Counted from the first letter of the stretch, positions 27,901 through 42,900 are shown. The stretch: DNA of 64,000 nt from Rhinopomastus cyanomelas (GCA_013400115.1 VXBP01010342.1:167892-231891), one strand, 5' to 3'. Notes: generated by a model from the letters alone, not told the origin. Translations and numbers: made by a program.

Positions 27901-30900
27901 TATGGTGCCTACTGGAGACAAATAAAACCTTAAGACTGGGCAGGACATCTTGTTGCATTTAGAACAACACTAGGCCCTCAGATAAATTACTTATATCCCA
28001 TGTTCTCAAAAAGTTAAAAGCTCAGACACTTCCCCTGAAGCAAATCATCAAAGTCTTTTCCTATTTAAAAATGGCTATTGAACCTTTCACTGCTACCTTG
28101 AAAGAAAACAAGTTCTAGAACCTAACAAACTCCTGCTGATGCTCTTGCATGCAGAGTCATTGGAAGGGAATGGGTCAGGAATTACACTACAGGTGAGAAA
28201 TAAACTCAATCACAGTACCAAGATGCACATTACGGTAATGGTTAACAACTGTAGCAATTTCTGAACAGACTGATAGCTAGGGGTGACTTTGCTGTAACAG
28301 GCCAAAACAGCATGTTCTGTAAGGTCTGTAAGATTCTAAAACCCAGAGTGTAGTTTAGATTTTTTTACCTCAATGATAAACACAAGTCAATTTACTACCA
28401 CTGTGACAGAGGCTGGAAAGAATATCTGATGTTTCGCTTACTTTTGTAGAACCATGCAGACATGATACCACTGAAACTTAAAGACTCCTACAGTGCCCTC
28501 TTCTGAGGATCTTTTTTCAGACTACAACTCTATTCAAATGAATCTGCTGGAATTATACGGAAAATACAATATATTAATAGAATTACATGTAAGGTATTAT
28601 ATAATTCCAATAAATTATGGGAAACTGGTACCTTAGTTGTAAGTTTTAGATAAAAGCTATCATGTTCTGGTCAATGCGATCTCATAGTTCCCTGCAGATA
28701 ATTAAGTCTGTGGGTTTTTAAAAGTTTATCTATAGATATAAACATGCTTTCAGCTAATAAAATTCAAGATGGTATAAATGGAAATGGCAATTGTGACAAA
28801 TTAAAGCAATATTTGGGTCTCACTGAAAAATACATTTTCTGAGTCTAACCCTGAAAAAGGGTTTACAATGTGAATGCCATAGAAATTTCTTGCCAGATTT
28901 TCTGTGATTCAGTGACACAGTCTCAACTATCTATTAATAAAAAAACCCAAGAGACATAAGAAAGAGACAGGTTCTTTACTGCCTCCACTGTGTTCATGCT
29001 CTACCATTTTCAGGGTATTAACAAAAACCAAGGCACTTTCACACAAGAGACACCACACTCAGGAGTAATTGTTTCCCCACAGATTTCACAGTATCTTCAC
29101 TAGAAAGGTTGTGAATTTTAAGATCATGTTGTTGCAAAGAGATTCAACAGTCGAGGAAACTGAGGATTACATTTCAGGAGTTACATTTCACAAGGGCTCA
29201 AGACTATGGCAGTGGTCTCACATTCTCATAGCCAGGTGCATAGTTCCTTAAAATCGCACAACTTAATTCACCTGGAGTTCAGTATCATCCAAATCCAAGT
29301 GATCTAATGACAGTTATGGATTACTGGTAAGAAAGCACTGCATCACAACACAAACACAAAAAAAGTTCAAAGCTAAGTAAGATTCAAATTAGATAATCAA
29401 AAGATTCAAACAGGTTATTCAACAATACGTGTTCTTTGGCTTTAAAGGTCAGTTCAGATTGAACAAATGAGAAAGTCATTGCACAAGAAATCCTCCATTA
29501 AGTTCCTCTTAGCAGATTACTGATTCTGATGTTTTAACATCCCTGTAAACAGCCATCCTTGTGTAACTTTGAGACATTATTCTGTAATGGAATTTGTTTT
29601 CCAAGTCAGCTTAACTTGTGGTATCAATAGCCTTGGGAGCTGCATGTTTCCGTACTCATCAAAACACTTTCATATTTCTTTAAAAAGGCTGCATTTCAAC
29701 GTGGCTGAAGAACTTACAATAAAATTCCACTAATTTGAGGTGATTTTACACACACACACAAAAATTGTAAATGAAAAACTTCCAATCTGTAGATATAGTG
29801 AGCTTGATACCTGGTGCTACACAATGATACTAAGTCAGTGACTTAAGCTTGAGAATCAAGCTTGAGGATGTAGGGACTCAATGAGGAAAGGCAAGGCTTC
29901 CATGGAATTAAACCTTGCAAGAGAGGTGAAGGGCAACAGAAAGGGCTTCTTCAAATACACTGCAGGTAAAACTAATACCAGAGGCAATGTAGGCCCCCTG
30001 CTGAACAAGATGAGTGCCCTGGTAACAGAGAACACTGAGAAAGCAGACATAGTGAACACCTTCTTTGCGTCTGCCTGTACTTCCGGGGGCCATCCTGGTA
30101 TCAAGCCCCAGACTGCTGAGGCCTCAGAAGTTGGGACAAAAGAGGAGATGGCCATGGTTGATGAGGACTGGGTTAGAGATAAGTTGAGCAAACTGCGTGG
30201 ACATAAATTCAGGGGCCCTGTTTGGATGCACCTGCGAGTGCTAAAGGAGACGGCAGAAGTCATTGCTAGGCCCTCTTCATCATCTTTTCTAAGACATGGG
30301 GATCAGGAGAGGTGCCTGGGAACTGGAGGACAGGAAATGTCACTCCAATCTTCAGAAAGCGTAAGGAAGACCCAGGTAACTATAGACAGGTCAGCTTCAC
30401 ATGCATCTCCAGAAAGGTGATGGAACAGTTTGTCCTTGACACTGACTCTAGGCACATCAAATACAAGAGGTTCATTAGGGAAGTCAGCATGATTTCACCA
30501 AAGGGAAGACATGCTTGACCAACCCATTAGCCTTTTATGAGGGCATAACCAGGTGGACAGACGATGGTAAAGCAGTGGATGAGGTCTATGTTGACTTCAG
30601 CAAAGCATTTGACACAGTCACCGACAGCATCCTTGCAGTCATAATGAGGCAGTGTGGTCTGGATGATTGACCAGTGAGGTGGATGGTGAACTGGCTGCAG
30701 GATAGAAGCCAGAGAGTAGTGGTCAACTGGACAGAGCCTGGTTGGAGGCCTGTATCTAGCAGAGTCCCCCAAAGGGCTGTACTGGGACCAGAACTATTCA
30801 ATCTATTCATTCATTAGTTGTATGAGGGATAAGAGTGCACTGTCAGCAAGTCTGCCGATGACACAAAGCTGGGAGGAGTGGCTGACATCCCATCAGGCTG

Positions 30901-33900
30901 TGCTGCCGTTCAGCAAGACCTGGACAGGCTGGAGAGCTGGACAGAGAGGAATTTAATTAAATATAACAAGGGTAAGTGTAGAGTCTTGCATGTGGGCAAG
31001 AACAACGCCAGGTACTAGTATAGGTTGGGGACTACTGGAGAGCAGTGTAGGAGAAAGGGACCTGTGGGTCCTGCTGGATGACCATAAGCCAGCACTGAGC
31101 TCTTGTGGCCAAGAACACCAACAGCATCCTGGTGTGGATCAGAAGACCTGGGGGTTAGCATATTGAGAGAGGTTCTCCTCCCCCTTTTCTCTGCCCTGGT
31201 TAGACCACATCTGGAATATTACGTCCAGTTCTCGCTGGGCCCCTCAGTTCAAGGAGGGCACGGAAATGCTGGAGAGAATCTAGCACAGAGTCACCAAGAT
31301 GATGAAAGGAGTGGAACATCTCACTGATGAGGGAAGGCTGAGGAAGCTGGGTCTCTTTAGCTTGGAGAAAAGGAGACTGGTGGTGATTAGTGTTTATAAA
31401 TATGTGAAGAGTGAGCATCAGGAGGATGGAGCCAGGCTCTTCTCAATGTCATCTAGTGATAGGATGAGGGGCAATGGGTGTAAGCTGGAACATAGGAGGT
31501 TCTATGTAAGTATCAGAAGGAACTTCTTCACAGTGAGTGTGACAGAGCACTGAAACAGGCTGCCCAGGGGAGTTGTGGAGTCTCCTTCACTGGAGATGTT
31601 TAAAACCTCCTTGGACATGTTCCTGTGTGACTTGATCTGGCAGGGGGATGATCTTCCAAGGTCCCTGCCAATCCCTAATGTTCTCTGATTGTGTGAATCA
31701 CACTGTGGCAATTATCATTATGGCATCTTTAATCACAAGATTGTTCTTCCAGCATATATGATAGTTACATGATAAATAAATCAAGCTTCATTTGTAGTTT
31801 ATTGTATATTCTCCTCTCANAGGTGGATGGTGAACTGGCTGCAGGATAGAAGCCAGAGAGTAGTGGTCAACTGGACAGAGCCTGGTTGGAGGCCTGTATC
31901 TAGCAGAGTCCCCCAAAGGGCTGTACTGGGACCAGAACTATTCAATCTATTCATTCATTAGTTGTATGAGGGATAAGAGTGCACTGTCAGCAAGTCTGCC
32001 GATGACACAAAGCTGGGAGGAGTGGCTGACATCCCATCAGGCTGTGCTGCCGTTCAGCAAGACCTGGACAGGCTGGAGAGCTGGACAGAGAGGAATTTAA
32101 TTAAATATAACAAGGGTAAGTGTAGAGTCTTGCATGTGGGCAAGAACAACGCCAGGTACTAGTATAGGTTGGGGACTACTGGAGAGCAGTGTAGGAGAAA
32201 GGGACCTGTGGGTCCTGCTGGATGACCATAAGCCAGCACTGAGCTCTTGTGGCCAAGAACACCAACAGCATCCTGGTGTGGATCAGAAGACCTGGGGGTT
32301 AGCATATTGAGAGAGGTTCTCCTCCCCCTTTTCTCTGCCCTGGTTAGACCACATCTGGAATATTACGTCCAGTTCTCGCTGGGCCCCTCAGTTCAAGGAG
32401 GGCACGGAAATGCTGGAGAGAATCTAGCACAGAGTCACCAAGATGATGAAAGGAGTGGAACATCTCACTGATGAGGGAAGGCTGAGGAAGCTGGGTCTCT
32501 TTAGCTTGGAGAAAAGGAGACTGGTGGTGATTAGTGTTTATAAATATGTGAAGAGTGAGCATCAGGAGGATGGAGCCAGGCTCTTCTCAATGTCATCTAG
32601 TGATAGGATGAGGGGCAATGGGTGTAAGCTGGAACATAGGAGGTTCTATGTAAGTATCAGAAGGAACTTCTTCACAGTGAGTGTGACAGAGCACTGAAAC
32701 AGGCTGCCCAGGGGAGTTGTGGAGTCTCCTTCACTGGAGATGTTTAAAACCTCCTTGGACATGTTCCTGTGTGACTTGATCTGGCAGGGGGATGATCTTC
32801 CAAGGTCCCTGCCAATCCCTAATGTTCTCTGATTGTGTGAATCACACTGTGGCAATTATCATTATGGCATCTTTAATCACAAGATTGTTCTTCCAGCATA
32901 TATGATAGTTACATGATAAATAAATCAAGCTTCATTTGTAGTTTATTGTATATTCTCCTCTCACACACATATTATACAACTACGAACTCGTATGTTGTCA
33001 TTTATACAATAGGCTCTATAATCTCAGTGTGGGTATATAAAATCATAGAATCATTAGGGATTGTAAGGGACCTCGGAAGATCATCTAGTCCAATCCCTCT
33101 GCCACAGCAGGATCGTCTAGACCAAGTCACACGGGAACACGTCCAGGTGGGTCTTAAACATCTCCAGTGAAGGAGACTCCACAACTCCTCTGGGCAGCCT
33201 GCTCCAGTGCTCTGCCATTTTCCTGTATGTAAAGTCATTTGTTATATGAAACTCTTCAGAAACTCTTTAATCTAGCCTTAGGTTGTTTTTAAAGACTCAT
33301 TTAAGCAGTAAAACAGTTTTGAGTATGAACACAAAAAACCAATGAATTAAAAAGACTTGGTGAAAAAGTTTTTTTAAAAAAAGGTAAAAACCCATAAACA
33401 CACAAAATAAAATAAAAAAATGTTCTTCAGAAAGTCTGTAGTCATAAAAGCTTTGTACTATAGTTCTGACACAAAAGTATTGCACAGCTGGAAGTACAGA
33501 TTTGAGGACCACTGAACATAAAATTTTTCCCCATATATCATAATTACAGGAACATCTGTGCTAAGTAACTTCATACTGAACTAATGTGAAAACGCAGGAA
33601 GTGTTCAAAAGCTCATTCTCATTTCTATAAGAAGCAGCAACTTCAGTATAGAATTGCTGTCTAAAAATAGGATTTAAGAGTTAAACGTGCTGCAGTAAGT
33701 AAAATATTTCTGCAACAAACCCAAATTCACAATTATTGTTGTAATGGTGCCTCCTGATACCTGCAGTGAGAAATTAAACTTGCATTTATTCAAAGCAGTT
33801 CCATTTTCTTTAAAACAGATGTGGGGCATAAGATTCACAAACCCACCCTTCTTCAATAGTTGTGTAGAAAAGGTACAAAAAAGACAAACCAATTTGCACA

Positions 33901-36900
33901 GCAAAAAACAGAAAAAATCATTTAGAGCATAAAAACAGCCGAAGAACAGAAAATAACACATACATAATGAAATAACAAAGCAGTAAAGGAGGAAAGGTGA
34001 AAGCATAGATTAAAGGGAAAAGATACCATCTCCTTCTCCTGAAGGGTTAAAAGTTTCTCCTTCAAGTCCAAAAATTAAAGTGGAATTTGGAACTTGCATT
34101 AGAAGTTTGCTTAGGTGCCTATGCAGTTTGTAGGCTTTTAATGATGATTATGGTTTAATCTGTCTGAATTTAATCTCATTTTGAAGTATCTGTATAGAGT
34201 ATCCCATCAAGATAACAAGCACCTAGGAAGAAACTGCCAAGCAAAAGCATTCTTCCACAGAATTGCACAGTAAGTGAACCACAACAAGAAAGTCGTAATT
34301 ATTTGTTACTTTTGAGGCTGCAACTAAAATAAGGGCACTACATGCGCTGTTAAGTACTAGTTACCACCTGTCATGAATTACAAACAAGGTATGGAAGAAC
34401 AGTGTTGTATTTTGGGCCTGGCAGGGTTTCAGAGATGGAAGTAGAGGCTAGCACTGAAAAGAAACTACCCTCAGCTCTGGGCAGGACCTGTCTCTGGCTC
34501 AGCCCAATAGCATCTCTGGAAATGAATATGGTTGAGACAGGAACAAAGTTTTACGGGCTTTCGCATTTCTTATGTTTCTTTGAGGTTTTATTTTCTGGGA
34601 GCTCCCATTTTTTACTGGGGAAAGTCACCAGTGGAAAAAGGTTAGCAGTGACAGGAGCAGACTGGTAGCAAACAGAGATCGAGGTCTTTACCCTGTTGTC
34701 CTGATTTAGGATTATTTTGTGCAGCTTTGGATTTCTTAGGGCCACAAAAACACACAGAGAAACCAGGAGCAAATATTATTGTAAAGCAAAAGTAAGAAAC
34801 TGTATTAACAGAAAATGAAGACAGAGTTTAAAAGAAAACCACAGCCAAGGGCTTCCTCTCTGCTCTGGCTTCTTTTCCCCTGTCTCCCCTTTTTGCTCGC
34901 TCCCAATGCAAATATGCCACTGACTTAACACCCCTAGAATACTGTGAAGATACCAATCTTCAAAACTGCATATAGAAAGAGAGGAAAGGAGGAGATTAAA
35001 TTTCACTGGGCAAGCTGCCTTCCCAACAGAGATCAATACTAGCCAAGACAGAGTCTGAACTTCCAAGAAAGGAATGCCTTCCATATTCCAGAAATTATTT
35101 TGTGTAAATAGGACTATGAGAAGGGATATCTAACTGTCACATGGAAACAGAGTCTGTTTTTCATGCAGAAGGTCTTGAGTTCCTCTAGGAACCATCTTGT
35201 CAAAGATCACACTACAGTACCTGTATGGAACTGTAATGGTTCACAATGTTCCGGTTGTTCTAGTGTTCCTAATATACCCTCTAGCTACACCACTCCTCAA
35301 CTCCTCTCTCCCTGTAAAAAATTGTAGATAATTTAAAAAGTAAAGTCAAAGAAAACAGACATCTTCCCCATTTCCCACACATGCAAACTCCACTGAAACC
35401 ATATTTGCATTGTAGTCCTAGGTCCAGATGTTAGTTGGGAGCCTCACATTTTCAAGACATAAAATGACCTGAAATTTTTAGACTGGTAACCTGAAAGATT
35501 AGTCTGCTATCCTCACCTGAACATCTGCCCTACTAATCTAAACATCATGAATGGATTTTCAGTCCTATATGATAGGAATTTTTTCCTTTATCTTAATGCA
35601 TAAGTAGGCAAAGAAGCTGTTAATAAAAAGATCTATTGATCCATTTCAGTGATATTCTCACACCAGCAATTGGCATTATGGTTATTCTGATAGCAAAAGC
35701 CATGATGCAAAAGCACATCTTGCTAGCTATACCCCATCTTGTCTGCCATTTTTCTGAAGATAAACTGGAACAAACTTGTGTATATCCTGACAAAGAGATG
35801 AACAACCCATCATCTAGGATGATGGTAGTCACTGTCCTTGGAATTATTAAAAAAACATGTAGCTATGGCACTTCGATACATTATTTAATGGGCATGGTGT
35901 TGTCTAAAGCTTCCTCAGATAAGATATTTGACCTTTCATAGCTGTCCCTCAAACAGAAGAAAAATTTAAAAACGGTTTACTTTTGCAAAGAAAGAGCTAA
36001 GGAACCTTATTTTACAACTCTTCCAGTTATCCAGAGAAAATCTTGGTATAAGAATGAAAAATGTAACACAAATTACTAGACTGAGAATCACACTGCACAA
36101 ACAAATGTACAGAACAGAATTTAGTATTCTACCATCCAGGAAGCCCCTAAAGTACTACATTCATTCCATATTGCTCACACAATTTTCTGTGACTAAGTAT
36201 CATTGAAACAGGTAACACTGAACATGGGTAGCTCACGGGCTGATGAAGGTCTGGTGCATCTGATACTTAAAGATTATTAGCAGTTAGGCAATTGGTACTT
36301 ACATTTCTAGAAAAAAAAATTTGTGTGTTTCCCTAAACTTAATATTCATCCATTATCTAGTCGGACAGAAAAACACTTTTAACTCCATCTATCTTGTTTA
36401 ACCAAGAGGAAACAAGAGTGAGAGGGATCCTGGTGACGCCTATAAGTATCTAAAAGGCAGGTGTCAGGATGATGGGACCAAACTCTTTTCATTGGGGCAC
36501 AGTAACCTGACAAATGGCAGTAGGCACACACTCAAACACAGCAAGTCCTATCTGAACATAAGGATGGTCTGGATGATCTCAAGACCTCCTTTCTAACCCC
36601 CAACATTCTATGATTTTTTTTTTTCCAATCTCAATGGAACATCAAGAAAGTTTATTTCTGTAATGTGCAACTTCCTGAAACAAAATGGAATGGCCCCAAG
36701 AGTCACTGGTCTTCTTTTTACGATTGCAGCTCCCAGCTCCATTTTGCTTTCTACAACAACCATCAAAATTCAGTCTGAGTCTGCTGTTTCAAGCAACCCT
36801 CCCAGACAGCACACACATTGGTGAACCTACACACCTGGAAAGCTGGAGGTCGCTACCTCCTATGATCCTCACCTTGCATAGACAGCTGTGGCCAAACAGC

Positions 36901-39900
36901 TTGCAAAACAGGTGTTGAACTGCTAACTGGCAACTCAACACACTCATGAGAAACAACTGCAAATATATTTTACACATTTTCATGTATAAGGCTGCAAGCT
37001 GTAATCTTTCAAGACTGTTAGCAAACAAACAATTTGGCAGTCCTGATAACACCTGCAACATTTGAGATTCAATACATTACTGAGTTATCTGCAATCAAAT
37101 TAGCTGCTTACCAGAAATCTGTTTAAATTGTTCTTTCCAGCTAGATCCAAGCAGGTATTTTAACTCCAGAATGTGTCCTGCTCTCATTCCACTTACTAAG
37201 TGATTATAGTTCATATTTAAAAAAAGGTTATTCCAAAATTGCTATTCATATGTAACTACATTAAAAACACTAAGTATTTCAAGACAAGTAGGATAAACCA
37301 AGGACATTCTTCCATACTGCATTCATGATTAGAATTAAAAATTCTATTTTTGAGAGAAGCTAAAAATAGGAATATAAACCTAAGAATTCCTGGTTCATGG
37401 TAAGTTGGTTGAAGTTTTGTAAAAACTGTAAGCATACAGCTCAAAACAGGATTATTCTCCACCATTGGTAAATAGTCTAAATTTTTCTGTAGGTTTCTAA
37501 ATGCACAAGAAATCAGTTTCAAAATGTTATACCATCACACCTGATAGGAATTAGCTCATCTTACAAAAGCAGCACATGTTTCTCAAGATGTAAGGCAAAT
37601 TTCGGGGAACAAAAATGCAAATTGCATTTTACAGCATTGAATTTATTAATCCAATAGGTTTAATTTCCATTTTCCTGCATCAGCTTTATTTATAAAGTGT
37701 CGTGCCCTATAAATATGCTGTTATTTTCTATAGTCAAGCACTCTCTTAACAAATCTTCTCATTAATATGTAAATTTAAAGTCAATCGGTCTTCTCCCTGA
37801 CAGCACCATGAATTCCTAGTGCACTGTATAATCGGCTTTGACTTGGCATCCACTATTTATCATCAAAGATGTCAGTTAGAAAAATTATGGAAAAACACAC
37901 TGCAATTGATATGACTGCAATCTACTTTGTCAACACTTAATTGTTCCTCAAATCATACATTTACATATAAACAGCCTAAATACTGATCCATAATGATGCA
38001 AATAAACTAAATTAAAAATCTCTTCTACTGTGCAAGATGCCCTGTTGTATGATGAGTTCATTTAAGAACCTATTGACAAAGGCATGCATTTCAACTAGCC
38101 TCAGAAAAAAAATCTGCTAATCTAATTGCTGAGTAGGTAGACAAACTAAATTTTGCACAGAAGCCTGTGAAAGTGGAAACAAAGTGTTATTAATACTGTA
38201 TCACTGATGACCAATTCCAGGTTGACACAGGCAGTAGCGCAACACAAACTTTCGTAACCCTTGAGCAGAAGCTACAGAAACAACTGTCATCTGTCCAGTT
38301 TCAGTGAAAAAAGTACACTGAAGTCTTAAAAGAAACTTAATCCCAAAAGACCTGCAACCTCTCATTCAAGACAGGAGATCACTCTCTCATTCTACCCTTC
38401 CTTTGTCCAATCACACACTAAAACTGGCTTAGTCCAACTGTGAAACTGTAGCTCTAGGCAGAGTAATTTATCAGTTTTGATTTTTTCTTAAGGTCACAGA
38501 GAAGAATGTGATACAAGCTGCTCACTGCAAAAAAGTAACAAGTAATATACACTCTACCACAAGGATATTAGGGAAACATATTACTTAAGTGTTTTTAAGT
38601 TATCTAAAAAAATCTTTCCTTAAACAAGTTCCTGGAAAAATCTGTTCTTGAAAAATTTAGTTCTCATCTGAAACCAAAAATGTGTTCCAGAACCCAACTG
38701 TCAGAGCAGAAATGTGATTCTAGTTCATAATTTTTTGCTATATTTCAAGTTCTACTTTCTAATAATTATCATCCTTACTTATTTACGTGAATATAACTGC
38801 AAACTAAATCAAACTGAAATTAGCTGTTTGTCCAAATGCATGTCCCTAAAATTACTTTTGTGAAATATATTACATCATAGTAACATACTGCATTTCAGTC
38901 TGATTACAAAAGTGTATTAGAAGTTTGAAAAAAATCTGTGACAGCTATCATCCTACTATATTCCAGTGCTTACAAAAAACCTCACTTTTAAAAAATTGTT
39001 AATAAGCTAATTACAATCCACAATAACAACACTTAAAATGCAAGTGTTAAGACACATTAGTTGAGCTACAGCAGAACTATTTCAATCTAAAGAAATACAG
39101 AGAAATAAAAACTAAAAGAATATAAACCAAATGGTAAAATTTTTCACACAGTTCTAGGGTTACCTTAAATTCATTATACGTAGGTATCCCAATGAACTGC
39201 ACAAAGTCCACTCCAATCACTGCTGTAAGATAGTATGTATATCAATGACAATGTACATCTTTAAACCAGAATTCATTTTAATTAAATGGTAAAACTTAAC
39301 ACCTTTAACACCTCCAACATTGTAACAATCAGAGCTGTGGAACAACTTCACACATTTTTCCAAAAATATTCTATCTTTTAGTTTAAATTATTATTCGGAG
39401 TTAAATCTCTACTGAAAACAGTGTTAACAGCACTCATTTCCTGATGGATGATAATCTACTAACTTGTTCTTAGAAGTGACAGGATTTGTGATTTTAAAAA
39501 TGGAGGAGGTTATATTAAAGTAACAGTATATTCATATTTACATGAAATATATTTAAAACCACGATAGATTTCACATTGCACATTTCAAAGTCATGTTCCT
39601 GTGTGACTTGGTCTAGGTGATCCTGCTCTGGCAGGGGAATTGGACTAGATGATCTTTCGAGGTCACTTCTAATCCCTAATGATTCTATGATTGTATTCAA
39701 CATTCTACACAGTCCCTCAGCACTCTGACAAAGCCTCGTCAAGTAATGTAGTACTTGCTATACAGTAGTATTTGCCTCTACAAAGAAAGCAGACTCTACC
39801 CAGTTTCAGGAAAGAATGGCAAATCCTTCCGGCTCTCTCTCACAGAAAGTCTACTAGAAGAGAGAGTCAAGTAACTAAAAAACAACAACACACAAAAAAA

Positions 39901-42900
39901 TTTCTATTGCCCATGGGATGTACCTGGTATAAATCAGAACAGGTTACAGTATTCTCATGTTCTGAAGAGGGGATGCCTTGCATTTGATGCGCAATTGTAT
40001 TAGTCTGCATAAAAATGAGTCTTGAAAGACTATGTGAATCCAAGAAGGGAAATCAGACATCAAACATACAATAGTAACCTTAAAAGGTCAAACTTACCTT
40101 CCATGGGCTTACAAACTGTGTACGTGCATATCGAGTTAACATGTGGATTATAACAACTTGACCCCACTCTTCCACATCAACCAACAAGTTACAGAGCTTT
40201 CGGTAGTTCTTGTGAATCAGGTCTATTCTGTCTGGACACACTTCCTCAAATGCCATCACGACACTCCCAGCCACCAGCTAGAAAACAAAATATAAACCAG
40301 AAGGTCAGTGTCCTTCTATGTCTCACTCACAAGCTAGAACCAGAATTGATGGTTGCACTTAAGACATTTCAAATTGCTTCTATTCAGGGAGAAGAAACAA
40401 GAACAAACAAAACCCAAACACTAAGCTCACAGAAATGTTATCTTATTTAAACTAGAATTGGCTAAGTTTATTACAACAGAGAAAACATTTGCTGTTTCTA
40501 TTACACACATAAATCTTTTCTCCTAGCCCTGAAGACACTGTGCAATGTAAGCTTTTTTTTCTTACAGTTGTAGTTTCCAAATAAATTATCAGAGAATTTG
40601 CAATTAAGTGTGAAATAACAGGAAACAAGAAGAAGTATAATACAGCTATATGCCAGACAAGGCCTATTGGGATTTTCTTATCAACACTTGTGTGATCAAA
40701 CTGAAGAGGAGCTGGGTAAGCTTCCCAGCACCACTGGGATACAAACTTTTCCCTCAATATGGCCAAATTAACTGTCATATGAAATTTTATATTTACAGTT
40801 TCATGAATACACTTTGGAAAAAAGGGCATAAAAATCAGTAATACTGATACACGAATACTTTTACTCAAAGAATAAATGTAGAATTTCTGCATGTTGTTCA
40901 TCACTTCCCTATCAGTTTCAAAATTACAGGAATGGATCATAAGTGCCCTGCAATGTCATCTTACATTTTTCACGTTCATAAGAAGTAGGTTTTTATATAT
41001 ATACATACAAAGATCCTTACAGTAACTGTCATTATAAAAATAGCTTTAATTTCATGAGAAAATCAGATTACCAACACACCTCAAGGCTTATCACAACTTT
41101 CAGATAAAGTGTTTTTTTAATGTGTCTTTTAAATGTAAAGAAGGAAAACACATATTGTGGGTCCTGTTAAAAGTCCAGCAGCACGTTACTTTAACTGTAG
41201 GAAAATCTCAAAAATTGACTGTGCCTTATAAAGGATGTGTTATTGTGTGACTGAAATTACTGTTTTTCCCCCTTCTAATTGCTTTAATTAAGATTTGTTT
41301 TGTGTCAGAGTACATGTTAAGTCAAATAACTAAAAAGATGAGACTTTATATGAAGCAGCTGATATGTATGCAGTTAGCATGCATGCAGTATAGCCTTCTG
41401 GCAGCAAATTAATGTCATATTCTATCTGAACACTGGGGATCTGCATTTCAACCTCTAAAATTTCCCCAATGATTTAAAAGTAAGCAATTAAATAGAAGTG
41501 GAGTTTATGGAAATGGTACTTTTTGAGAAATATTAAAGACAATGATATTCATATGTTACATTTTTCTCCCTGTATTTGGCTGACATTTGGTTTATTAGTA
41601 TGCACTCAACATTACAACTGAAAGAAAACAGCTCAGAATATAGTCTTGCTATTATGCTAAACAAGTTACAGGCACTGTGGGGATTTTATGAGTTACCAAT
41701 AAGAATGGGCGTGAAGTTGCATTTATTGTTTCCAGCCCCATCCGCGTACTGGTACCTGCTGGTCCCTGCAAGTATACCAATCATTCCAGGGAACAAAATC
41801 TGATTGTTTGATAGAGCTAAATAAAACACATTTTACATCCAAAATAATTTGCTGGTTTTTTCTGTATCACAAAAACAACGGCTATCCTTTTTTTGTTGTT
41901 GCTATACTAAACCTAATTCTTATTAATGTGCTGCAGCTATTCTGTAATTAAAAACTGCTGCAAGTTGATGCTTAGGTGTGGGTTCAAAGCTCAGTAGAGA
42001 CAGTGGTTACCTCCAGGCAAACCACTTATCAACCCAGACAAGATGAGAATGGAAAACAGCAAGGGTGGAAAGAATTATGTGCTAAACCTGGCTTGTAGCA
42101 AAGCAATTTTAACAGGGTACAATACTGAACTACAGGTAAAGGCCAGCTCGCAGAGGATAGAGTGTTGAAGCTTCTGAAGAAGTGGATTACACTTGTAGAC
42201 CACTCAAACATTATTTTAGGTCACTATCCCGTAGACTTTATTATGAATATTCTATACCCTCATACCCCAAGACAGTACAGTTTTGCTGAAGAAAAGAAGG
42301 GACAGAAGAAAGGTGAAGAAGACAGTAATTCTAAATAATTACTTAATTCCATTCACATCAGTCACTTACTCAAGTTTACAATCCTGTAATTTGTGAATCC
42401 TTAAAAGATACTAAGAACACTCTGAACATGCACTGTGAATCGCAAGAGGTGCAATGGGTGAAGCAGCATTTTATTTGTGTGGTTAGCCCCTAGGTGTACA
42501 AGTTAATACAAAAACTGCTCTACATAATGACACCACTTAAGATCATATCCTTCTCCTCATTACTACATTTTCCAAAATTAGGCTTTTCATTTGAAAGGGC
42601 AACTAAAAAAAAAGAATCCAAGATTACAAAAAATTCATAACAAGAAGGTTTATCTGAGAAAATTTCCTAAAGCTTTGTTAATAAAAGATTTTGTAGTTGA
42701 CATTTCTTCTGCTATAGTATTAGCCTACTACGCTCTAAACAGAGCAACAGCTAATAACCTTTGTTTATTAAATGCTCAACATTCCAGAAAAAGATTTAGA
42801 ATTAAAACAAAATAATCCAATCAGAACATAAAACCAAAAAATATTGGTTTCCAAAAAACAGTCAGTTAATTTCCATCTCACTGTGTCAATAGTAGCTTTT

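Larger units (their letters stand above)
25260..40097 (-). other. Largest AP3B1 intron (14.8 kb)
   Basis: GT-AG intron. It contains CR1 pieces at 25477, 29876, 31821, 33042, 36424 and 39592, a short (CA)n at 29748-29761, the 1,143-bp duplication, and AT-rich stretches at about 25990-26700 and 37560-38040 that look like non-coding regulatory DNA. No nested gene is supported. Confidence 0.85.

Noticed and set aside
29856..30263. Open frame on the minus strand, 135 codons
   Set aside because: Antisense of the CR1 ORF2 linker; the plus strand gives recognisable CR1 protein.
31103..32697. Paired identical short open frames that could suggest a two-gene tandem array
   Set aside because: They are fragments of decayed CR1 inside the duplicated segment, not host genes.
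35636..35941. Open frame on the plus strand, 101 codons, with a hydrophobic start
   Set aside because: No family recognised and no supporting promoter or splice signals; expected by chance in 64 kb.
40452..40940. Open frame on the minus strand, 162 codons, in an AP3B1 intron
   Set aside because: No recognisable domain, and codon use like AT-rich intron DNA. No splice context is needed, since the flanking exons join in frame without it. Likely chance.
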